Below are positions 49,711 through 59,373 of a stretch of DNA of 64,000 nucleotides, in pieces. The translations under genes were made by a program, and so were the position numbers. The notes below the pieces were generated by a model, which saw nothing but the letters and a program-made list of their open reading frames with translations, was not told the DNA's origin and did no database searches. The number at the start of each line of letters is the position of its first letter. Position 1 is the stretch's first letter. This DNA comes from Chamaecrista fasciculata (taxonomy: Eukaryota > Streptophyta > Magnoliopsida > Fabales > Fabaceae): the NCBI GenBank assembly GCA_003254925.1, contig QANZ01001843.1, positions 169,359 through 233,358 on the forward strand. The letters are read 5' to 3'.

Positions 49711-50405
49711 TTAAGCTTTCAAGTTCTCAATAAAGACCAAGCAACATTTTGTTAACTCATTTTATTTAGATTTTTTTGGATTATTTATTCAATTATCAAT
49801 TATGACATAAAAGAAATGAAATGTAAAATTCTTGAGCCCTTCGAATCAGGAATCTCAACATCGCCAGTTGACCCTTTCGTTTTTCTAGCAATACCAACAT
49901 ATTAGTCAAAGTGTAAAATCATTGTCGTTCTGTAAGACCATTGTTAGTGTATCGTTTTTCGGAACTTTTGAGCTTCGATCCGTGTTCATTACAATTTCTT
50001 TTTATAAATGAGTTTATGGGTACTCATTTTCGGCTCCTAAGGATAATTTTGCACATGGAAATTTTGAGAAAAATGCTTTGTATTGCTGCATTTCGTTTTG
50101 GTCCTTTATGGGGTTCATCGGGTCCGATTTTCTTCGGATTTGGGGTTATTTTGAGCTTAATCTTTGAAATTGATCCAAGGAATTAAGTTTGTGATGTCCG
50201 AAAATTAAAACCCATATGAAATCTGATCAAAACCGAGCTCAAATCGTGCGAAAATGGTGTTTTGTTTGTGGATGATTGAAATTGGGAGCATAATTGAAAC
50301 TAACGTTTCACATTGGGGGCACAACTGACACAAATGAAACATTAGAGGCATAACTGAAAATCACCGTAAACGTTAGGGGCACGAAAGGGTGTTTTGCCTT
50401 TTTTT
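49645..50405. repeat. Direct repeat, copy A (about 761 bp)
   Basis: Nearly identical to copy B at 50599-51359, offset 954 bp. Both hold an 81-codon frame (49941-50186 here, starting MLVYRFSELLSF) with two amino-acid differences. The frame has no recognised family and may be chance. No inverted arm precedes copy A. Confidence 0.9.
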
Positions 50406-50406
50406 N

Positions 50407-51532
50407 TGATTTGGTCCCTGAAATATTTTAATTGTCAATTCTTTTGTCCCTTAATTTGAACTAATTTTATATTTTTAGTCCTTGAATTTATACTAAATTA
50501 ATACTTTTTAATCTCTGAATTTATATTGAATTTTTATATTTTGGTTCCCAAAGACCAAATCATTGATAAATTGAAAAACTAAATAATAGATTTTCTCTTA
50601 TAAATTTGAACCAAGTATAAAAAATACCAATTATACCAATTAGAAGAACCCTAAACCGTAAACCTTAAGCTTTCAAGTTCTCAATAAAGACCAAGCAACA
50701 TTTTGTTAACTCATTTTATTTAGATTTTTTTGGATTATTTATTCAATTATCAATTATGACATAAAAGAAATGAAATGTAAAATTCTTGAGCCCTTCGAAT
50801 GAGGAATTTCAACATCGCCAGTTGACCCTTTCGTTTTTCTAGCGATACCAACATATTAGTCAAAGTGTAAAATCATTGTCGTTCTGTAAGACCATTGTTA
50901 GTGTATCGTTTTTCGGAACTTTTGAGCTTCGATCCGTGTTCATTACAGTTTCTTTTTATAAATGAGTTTATGGGTACTCATTTTCGGCTCCTAAGGATAA
51001 TTTTGCACATGGAAATTTTGAGGAAAATGCTTTGTATTGCTGCATTTCGTTTTGGTCCTTTATGGGGTTCATCGGGTTCGATATTCTTCGGATTTGGGGC
51101 TATTTTGAGCTTAATCTTTGAAATTGATCCAAGGAATTAAGTTTGTGATGTCCGAAAATTAAAACCCATATGAAATCTGATCAAAACCGAGCTCAAATCG
51201 TGCGAAAATGGTGTTTTGTTTGTGGATGATTGAAATTGGGAGCATAATTGAAACTAACGTTTCACATTGGGGGCACAACTGACACAAATGAAACATTAGA
51301 GGCATAACTGAAAATCACCGTAAACGTTAGGGGCACGAAATGGTGTTTTGCCTTTTTTTTTAAAAAAAAATATTGTAATTGTCAACAATTTGGTTTTTGG
51401 GTCAAATTTAGAGATTAAAAAATATAAATTCAATATAAATTCAAGGACCAAAATGTATAAATTAGTTCAAATTCAAAGATAAATTCATCAATTACGTTCA
51501 AATAATTAACAATTGAAATATTTTAAAAATCA
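50407..51532. mobile_element. Fold-back element enclosing direct-repeat copy B
   Basis: The segment 50407-50598 (from TGATTTGGTCCCTGAAATAT) is the approximate inverted complement of 51360-51532 (ending AATATTTTAAAAATCAA). Both include AATTTGAACTAATTTTAT and GTCCTTGAATTTATA blocks or their complements. Between the arms lies copy B (50599-51359) of the adjacent repeat, with its 81-codon frame at 50895-51140. An N at 50406 blurs the left boundary, so no target duplication could be read. Confidence 0.6.
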
Positions 51533-51659
51533 ATTTCTATATTTCAATTATCCAAATTAGTAGAATTGGTATAAATTTAAAGACCTAATAGTAAGTTTTT
51601 TTGTGAAAATATTACAAGTAGTAATAGGGTTTAGATGGATTTGGAAAAAGAAAAAGAAG

Positions 51660-52153
51660 AAAATAGCTATGGAAAGTATCCATAGCTAATCCGTAGCAAA
51701 ACTTTATAATTTTTAAAAAAGTCATTTAGCTACGGACTATTTCCGCAGCTAATCCATAGCAAAACTTTGATCTTTTTAAAAAATATTAGCTGCGGAAATT
51801 TTCCGAGCTAATCCATAGCAAAATTTTGATCATTTTTAAAAAACAATTAGCTACAGAAATTTTCCCTAGCTAATCCATAGCAAAACTTTGATCTTTTTTA
51901 AAAACCCATTAGCTACGGGAATTTTCCGTAGCTATTGACGTTAGCTACGGAATTTTTTTAGCTACGGAATATTTCGTAGCAATTCCGTAGCTAATCGGTA
52001 GCAAAAATTTTCCGCATTTGCGCGCCACTCACTTTCTTGAATTTAGCTACGGAAATTTTTTCCGTAGCTAATCCGCAGCTAATTAGCTAGAGTATAGCTA
52101 AGAAAATTTTCCGTAGCAAATTTCCGTAGCTAATTCTGTTTTTTCTTGTAGTG
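51660..52153. mobile_element. CACTA terminus with TAGCTACGG subterminal repeats
   Basis: Ends ...CTGTTTTTTCTTGTAGTG at 52153, the inverted CACTA signature. About ten subterminal copies of TAGCTACGGAAA and TCCGTAGCTAAT precede it from about 51667. The array differs from the TTTCGCCACC array at the 45926 end, and the flanking triplets differ (GTG there, TTT here). These are therefore probably ends of two different elements. It stops 170 bp before the start codon of the first transporter gene. Confidence 0.8.
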
Positions 52154-52810
52154 TTTTATTAATATAAGACAAGATTATTGCACATGCATATAGTTAATGG
52201 AAACGAAGTTTCCCACCAATATAAATAATCACACAAAATATGATTAAAGTGGTTTTGTTTTGAGAAAACAAGGTAGAAGTAGGAAGAGATCTAATAGGTT
52301 TGAGGTTGAAGGTCAATTAAAAATGGAGGGTGTTGGAGTAACAACGGTAATGGTGGCTACTCAGTGCTTAGAAGTGGGATTGAACACTTTGGTGAAAGCA
52401 GCAAGCAAAAATGGCATGAGTGACTTTTGTGTTTATTGTCTATTCAAATCTCATCGCTTTCTCTCTTCTTCTTCCTTCTTCCTTCTTTTATTAATTATTA
52501 CAAAACAAACACACCTCCTCCTCCTTCTTTCTCTACTTCAATCATCTGCAAAATACTCCTTCTTAGTTTCCTAAGGTATATATATATACATGATATATCA
52601 TCAATACATGGATCTATATATTTATCTTCATCTTATATATATATATGATAAATAGAGTTATATATTAATTGTGGGATATATATATTTATATATATATGGA
52701 TTATGGCAGTTGTGGAGTGCAGACATTAACATATACTGGAATTACATATAGCTCTCCCACTCTTGCTTCAGCCATGGTGGATCTCACCCCAGCTTTCACC
52801 TTCATCCTTG

Positions 52811-54093
52811 CCATCATTTCCAGGTCACTCTCAAACTCATTATCATTACCGGAGCACTTGTCGTTAGTGTCGCCAAATTAATACTCAAGCTATGCCCGAA
52901 TATTATATTTATATATAATATAGTGCACAACCCAAGGTCGGATCTCACACGGAACTTCTTGAATGAGAATAATAATTAATTGCGTAAATAATTACGAATT
53001 AAGATTTGATGTTTTATGGGTTTTATATTATTATGTTGAAAACAAGAAAATAAAGAAAATAATAAAGAACATAAAGAAACTAAAGAAAGGTAAAAGAATG
53101 AATATGGAGGGATGAGAAGATGAAGTCCCTAGAGAATAATCACGAATTCTACCATCATAGCCCAATAAAGATAACCAAGAAGTTATTATTATTATGCAAC
53201 AAACCACATTCAATATCCGAAGATACTTGTCTCGCAACCACGGAGACATAGATTAATTATGATAACTATAAACACCTCGACCGAGCAAACAATTTATAAT
53301 TAAACATAACAATCACCAATTAAGCAATGGCGACAATAGAAACTTAGAATAGATAACTCAACCAACTAGTAATATAAAAGAACAAACCTTATTAATCATA
53401 AAACGTGATGGATCAAACGATACCAAAACAAGTACAACTAATAATGTTTATGAAAATATTAAAGAACATCATAAGACTATTGTCTGATACTAATTAACAA
53501 TTAAATACAAATGTAATCTAATTGCGAATTAGTAAAACATAATAATAATAAATTCCCTGGACGATGAAGAACAATGAGCTCATGCTTCCTTCGGATTCTC
53601 CTCTAGGATGAAGGAATTAGTCCATACGGACTTTAGGAGAAAATATGGAAGAGATTCTGGTACTAGAACATTCAGATGGGGCTCTGAAGTGGTCTCCCTA
53701 AATTAGAATTGATGAGCTCTATTTATAGGCAAAATACGGAATCAAATTCAAATCTTCAGCTTGATTCTTGATAAGATTTGTTGGTTTAAACTTGACTGTC
53801 AAGATTTGGTGGTTATAATTATGTGATATTGGACCTGAAATCACTAGCAAACAATTATGCAGTATCTCTAATTTACACTATAAATCAATAAGTCAAATAT
53901 TATATAGAAAATACTACAAAATTGCCTACTTTTATATAATTATAAATCACAATATCTTGGCACCAAACTAACAATATATCTGGTCATTTATATAATAAGA
54001 TATTATAAAATAATATCAAAAGAAGACCAAATAACATTAAAATATTTGGGCTGATCACCATCATTTCCAGGTCACTCTTAAACTCATTATCAT
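52811..54093. repeat. 1.2-kb insertion bounded by a 36-bp duplication spanning a splice donor
   Basis: The exon 2/intron 2 junction sequence at 52811-52846 (containing TTTCCAG then GTCACTC) recurs at 54058-54093 with one mismatch. Between them lie about 1.2 kb of unrecognised sequence, beginning near CCGGAGCACTTGTCG. The duplication is longer than ordinary transposon target duplications. Confidence 0.75.
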
Positions 54094-55086
54094 CATAAAT
54101 ATGTGACTTATCATCATCATAATTAAACTCTGGTCATGGTCAGATTAATAATGAATTGACTAATTAATTAATTAAATGAGTTTACAATATAATAATGAGA
54201 AAATTTACTATTTGGTCTTCAAATTTACACTGAATTAACTAATTAGTCTCTGAACTAAAAAGTATTAATTTAATATAAATTTAAAATTAAAAAAATATAA
54301 AATAAGTTCAAATTATAGTCATTAAGAATCAAATAATTGATAATTAAAATATTTGAATTGTTAATAAAAAATGATGACTTGTTAATAATTATAACTTTTG
54401 AATTAATGATAAGATGTTTGATCCAACAAATTAATATGTGTACTTAATTGTTTGACTTGAAGGTATGAAAGAGTGGATTATTGGAAGGTAAGGAGTAGTG
54501 TGGCTAAGTGTGTAGGGACAATGGTGTGTATTGTGGGGGCATTCATGATGACTTTTTACAAAGAAAGAAGAAAGTTGGCTAATTGGAAAAATCATGATCT
54601 ACAAGAAGAAAGTGTTAGAGAAGTTGAGTGGCTTGTTGGAGGGATTCTTCTTGCACTTTCTGCCTTTTGTCTTTCGCTTCTCTTCATTGTTAAGGTAAAT
54701 TATTTATTAACTTGTACGTTTCCTAGGACTTAATTGGCTCCTAAATCATGTCTTCACGTCTTATCTTCTCTCCCCCCTCACTTTCCTCACTTCATTAAAT
54801 AATTTAATTATTTGGTAAAAGTATGCTTTGATTATGAACTTTTGTTCAGTTTCAATTTGTTTCTATATATATTTTTTTGTTACACTTTTAGTCTCATAGT
54901 TTTTGCTCATATCTCAATTTGGTCATGTATCTTTTTTTATTGCACTTTTGATCTCATATCTTTTGGACATGTTGCAAATTTGGTCAAATATATTTTGGTC
55001 AAGTTGTTGAATTGGTCTCATATGTTTGTAATAGCTTCCTCATTATGGGACTAACGGTGGAACTTTTTACAAAGATATGAGACTAG

Positions 55087-56019
55087 GGCCCAGTTCGTTT
55101 GCGCTCTGATTATAATCTGTTTTAATTATAATCGTAATAAGCATGTTCGTTTGCGTTTTTTTTTCCTGATCAAATTATAATCTTGATTTTTTATAATCAA
55201 ACACACTCAATTACACTTATACCCCTATATATATACCTATAATTACCTATACTCTAATACATTCAATCACACATCACAAGGCTAAAATAGTAATTTACCT
55301 GAAATGGTCGACCGATTTTGTCAACGGTGGACCGAATATCAACTTGAGAATGATATCAGGCCCGACGTTCGGTCCACCGATGTAAAAAATGGTCGACCGA
55401 ATTTCAACCTGAGAATGCTATCAGGCCCGACGTTCGGTCCACCGATGCAAAAAATGGTCGATTGAATACCTGAAATGAGCCACATTGAAATTTTTTTTCG
55501 GGTCCAAAGTTCTTTTTTTACATTCTCTCTCATCTTGTGCCAAACAGTGGACCATTTTTTTGATAGTCCACTGAATGTCGGGACCTGATTACTACACTTT
55601 AGTCCTTTTGGTCCATCATTTCGGAGGCAAAAATAGAATGGTCGACCAAACCAAATAAGCACCTCACAAGTTGCTTATGATTATAATCATATTTTCACGA
55701 TTCCAAAGGCAAACAGTGACAAAATCAGATTTTTTTAAAAGCAACAATCACATCCAAACACACTTTGATTATAATCAAATCACATCTTACTTTTTCCTAC
55801 TTTTTCTAACTTTTTCTTCCATTTCTACCCCTATATAATTTATCAATTTCCTTACCCTTCTATCTACCAACCACAATCATTACATACCTATTTCAATAAT
55901 TTCACACCAAATAATCAACTTTCATCCAAACACCAATACACAAATAATCAACTTTGATTATAATCATACTCTGATTATAATCAAAGCAGATTTTATTATA
56001 AGCGCAAACGAACGGAGCC
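55087..56019. mobile_element. Inner DNA transposon nested in the outer fold-back element
   Basis: Ends GGCCCAGTTCGTTTGCGC and GCGCAAACGAACGGAGCC, flanked by TAG on each side (55084-55086 and 56020-56022). A 3-bp duplication and this terminus suggest a PIF/Harbinger-like element. Removing it rejoins the outer element. Subterminal parts are rich in ATTATAATC and its complement. No transposase frame. Confidence 0.65.
55331..55460. repeat. 65-bp tandem repeat, two copies
   Basis: Units starting ACCGAATATCAAC (55331) and ACCGAATTTCAAC (55396) share ATCAGGCCCGACGTTCGG and GGTCCACCGATG with few differences. They lie inside the inner transposon. Confidence 0.8.
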
Positions 56020-57252
56020 TAGATATGCAACAAAAAATATATGGGACCAATAATTTTGCATTTGACCAAAAGATATGAGACCAAACGTGTAACAAAAAAA
56101 TATTCGAGAGCAAATTGAGACCTGAGCAAAAGATATAAGACTAAAAGTTATCTTTGATTTAATTATTTTCAATCAAAATCTCATTTTGGTCCTCAAACTT
56201 TATGAGATAAGTTTCATTTTGGTCATACAATTATTTATTATTCCACTTTGATCCTAAAACTTTCACATCTATTATATTCTATTATGATTTTCCAAAATGT
56301 GATTTCGTTTGGTTTTTACGGTTACTTCTAACCTAAATGTACTCCTGAGATTGGCTATTTTTTTGCCTCATATGAGTCATATTAAGCGAATTGATAAAAA
56401 GAAAAAGAAAAATATTTTTTTTAGCCATAAATTAGTGATTGATTTTTCTTTCAAATAATGCAAATTTGTCTGTTCAATGATACTATAGTAAATTAATGTG
56501 AGTTAATCACATATATATAAATTATAATTAATTACTAATTTAGATTATATATATGATGTGTGCAGACATGGATTATAAAGGAGTACCCTGAGGTCCTAAT
56601 GGTGACAACCATATCATGTGGGTTTGTAGTGGTCATATCTGCCATTGTAGCTCTCATTGCTGAGAACAATATAAAAGCTTGGATACTACGTCCTGATATG
56701 GAGTTGGTATCTATATTTTATTCAGTAAGCATTAATTAATTAATTAATTAATTAATTATATATTTATATGCATGCAACTTCAATTTAAACTTTGTTAATT
56801 TAATATTAAAAGAATGAAATAATGTATGTGTTGTAGGCAATATTTATGGTATCAATGAGAAACATAGTGCATATATGGGCATGTGGGAAGAAGGGCCCAC
56901 TTTATGTTGCTATGTTTACTCCCTTCGGAATGGTCATTGCACTTGTCATGGGGATTCTTTTTCTTGGAGACACCCTTTCTCTTGGAAGGTATATATATTA
57001 TATATATAATTGACTATTTATTTACCAATAGATCTAATTGATTTCTTATTTTTATTTTTGTTTTGGTTATGCAGAGTGATTGGTGGTGGAATAATAGCCA
57101 TTGGGTTTTATGGTGTGGTGTGGGGTAAGTCTCAAGAGGAAACAATTATTAATGAGAGAAAAGAAATATGTAACTTTGTCTCTTCATCATCTTCTTCTGT
57201 TACGCCTCTTCTGCACAAGCACAACATAACAAATAATAATATTCAAGTCTAA

Positions 57253-58754
57253 ATTTTGATTCTCCTTTATTAATTTGTAATTAGCTACTCTATAATAGAA
57301 TTATTATACATAGAAAAGTCTAAGTTCTTAGAGAGTAAAAGGGATTCATATTTGAGTACTAGATAGAAGGAGTGAAGATGATTGATGTATGTAATGAACA
57401 AGATAAGATTATAAATTTTGTGCTTAGTAATGTTGTAAAAATGAAAAGAGGTGGAGAGGGTTCGAATCCTCTAATTGATGTGATGGTCTTATTTGATGGG
57501 TGATATATAGGTTCCTCTCATAAATTCTTAAAGAGGTCAAGAGGTATTCTCTGACTCTGATGGAATACCGGTACTTACTCCCACTTAAACTTTTATTTAT
57601 CAAAAAAAATTCTTATATTTATATATTTATTGAATTAGGATATGAAGTATTTTTATTAAGAATACATTTGACATGTAATTTTAAAAATCTATATAATATA
57701 ATATATCAAAGTAAGGTTAAAGATTTTGATATACCACAAAGTGAATATATTTTGAATAAAATGTCGAACATCGTTATAGAAAATTTTTTCATAACTTTGT
57801 TTAGATCATACTATTACTTTTTTTTTTTATAACTTCTAATATTGTATTTGATTTTTTATAATAGAATTTTAGATCATACTACTAATAATTTTGTCATTAT
57901 TTGATAATCTTAAATATTTATAAATTTTATACTATATTTAACTATAATTCTCATAATAAATCCGTGTATCACACGGGAGAAAGTCCAGTCTAAATTAAAA
58001 ATTGACTATACTAAAAACATTCAATGTATGTAAATATGATAAATCATATCATAAAATTTATAAATACCATACCATAAATTTTAAAACTTTTAAAGAGAAT
58101 TATACAATTAAATATAATTTAATAATTAAAAAAATATTAAAATAAAATAAAAATTAATAATTAATTGTAATATTTTTTCCTCCATATTTGATATACTATC
58201 ATTCATAATATATACTAGGGGCTTAGCGTGCCCGTTAATGTTTGAATTGATTTAAAGTTAAGGATTATATAAAGTTTTTATATTGATAAATGAGTAAGTT
58301 TGGGACCAATTTGAAATTTCATGATACATTTGGGATTAATTAAAAATTTTGACTTAATGAGAATGAACATGGATGAGTTTTTTTTTTTACATAAGAATGA
58401 ACGTGGGCTAGCTAGAGAAAAGTGGGTGATTTTTTTTTCTTTTTTAATTTTTTACTTCAATAATTTTGACCAACCATAAAGGGATGAAGCTATATAATAT
58501 AGTATAGATATAGATATAGATATAGATTATTATAATTTAGGGTAATATAATGTATGCTAATTTATAAAAAAAAAATTAGAAAAAGATGGGTCAGGCCTTA
58601 AAAAAGCTCGAGTCCAGCCCATAGAATTTTGAATTTTTTTTGGAAATGAACTTATTTATTCAAACTTTATCTTAAGGCCGTATTCAATTTTTATGGGCCG
58701 AGACTCTACTAATTTCTCACCTACTCACCTCATAATATTCTATTAATTTTAAAA
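57253..58754. other. AT-rich DNA between the two transporter genes
   Basis: No gene. It includes a GC palindrome at 57962-57976 and an isolated GC-rich string near 58215-58235 (TAGCGTGCCCG), both possible transposon ends. Confidence 0.4.
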
Positions 58755-59156
58755 GGCTAAAGTTTAAATTTGGTCCCATATCTTTTGCAAAATTTCCAAA
58801 TTGGTCCTATATCTTTTTTTTTACGTTTTTAGTCCCATATCTTTGAGTCAGATCTTAATTTGGTCTCATATCTTTTTTTATTGCAGATTTGGTCCTATAT
58901 TTTGTGACAGTTGTAGAATTAGTCTCATATCTTTAGGCTAGTCGGTCAAGTCTCTTTGCAAAAGGATCTACTAATGATTGATCTTTTTGCAATGATATGA
59001 GACCAATTTTGTAATATGACCAAAAGATATTTGACTAAAAATGATATGAGACTATTGAGACCTTTTACAAAAATGTGACCCAAAGTGCAACAAAAAAAGA
59101 TATACGATCAAATTGAGAACTGAGAAAAAATATGAGACTAAATTTGCACTTTGGCC
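58755..59156. mobile_element. Fold-back MITE, Mutator type, upstream of the second transporter gene
   Basis: Ends GGCTAAAGTTTAAATTTGG and CTAAATTTGCACTTTGGCC. Flanks ATTTTAAAA (58746-58754) and ATTTTAAGA (59157-59165) agree at 8 of 9 positions. Arms consist of TTTGGTCxCATATCTTT blocks. It ends 217 bp before the start codon. Confidence 0.75.
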
Positions 59157-59260
59157 ATTTTAAGAAGAACGAATGAGCAGCCAAGTTGGGATGATGAATC
59201 TGACGAGAATGAGCAGCCAGGTTCATACTTCCATTACTTTATAGGAACTGTGTCTCAATC

Positions 59261-59330
59261 CCAAAATCTCTGAACTGTGTTTCAAATTTCTTTTACCAAA
59301 ATCTCTGAACTGTGTTTCAAATTTCTTTTA
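59261..59330. repeat. 35-bp tandem duplication in the 5' leader
   Basis: Two exact copies of a unit that starts CCAAAATCTCTGAACTGTG (59261-59295 and 59296-59330), ending 43 bases before the start codon at 59374. Confidence 0.9.
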
Positions 59331-59373
59331 CCATCAAAATTCAAAAAGAAAAGAAGAAGAAGAAGAAAAAGAA

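Larger units (their letters stand above)
54814..56157. mobile_element. Fold-back element in intron 3 of the first transporter gene (outer)
   Basis: Arms at about 54814-55083 and 56023-56157 are inverted, with TTTTGTTACACTTTT/TTGGTCTCATATCTTTTGG blocks on the left and GACCAAACGTGTAACAAAAA on the right. TTTAATTATTT occurs directly outside both ends (54803-54813 and 56158-56168), compatible with a 9-11 bp target duplication. It is split by an inner element. Confidence 0.65.
52323..57252 (+). pseudogene. WAT1-related (UMAMIT/EamA) transporter with broken exon 1
   Basis: Six exons: 52323-52575, 52710-52823, 54463-54694, 56566-56724, 56837-56988, 57075-57252. Exons 2-6 are intact and give EamA-type membrane segments (SPTLASAMVDLTPAFTFILA, GTMVCIVGAFMMTFYK, PLYVAMFTPFGMVIALVMG). 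The family exports amino acids or auxin and has ten transmembrane helices. Exon 1 starts well (MEGVGVTTVMVATQCLEVGL) but the homologous frame shifts by +1 in the TTTT run at 52425-52428. It shifts again, as if by seven extra bases, near 52492-52498. Subtracting these eight bases restores the phase required by exon 2. As written, the first frame stops at 52572-52574. It is either a recent pseudogene or carries sequencing errors. A CACTA end lies 170 bp upstream. Confidence 0.75.

Noticed and set aside
49645-51359. The two 761-bp repeats as LTRs of a retrotransposon
   Set aside because: Only about 190 bp lie between them, which is itself an inverted arm. No primer-binding site, polypurine tract or coding region is present.
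52260-52322. Upstream in-frame ATG for the first transporter gene
   Set aside because: The extra 21 residues are basic and unlike the family; the MEGVGVTTVMVATQ start matches WAT1-type proteins.
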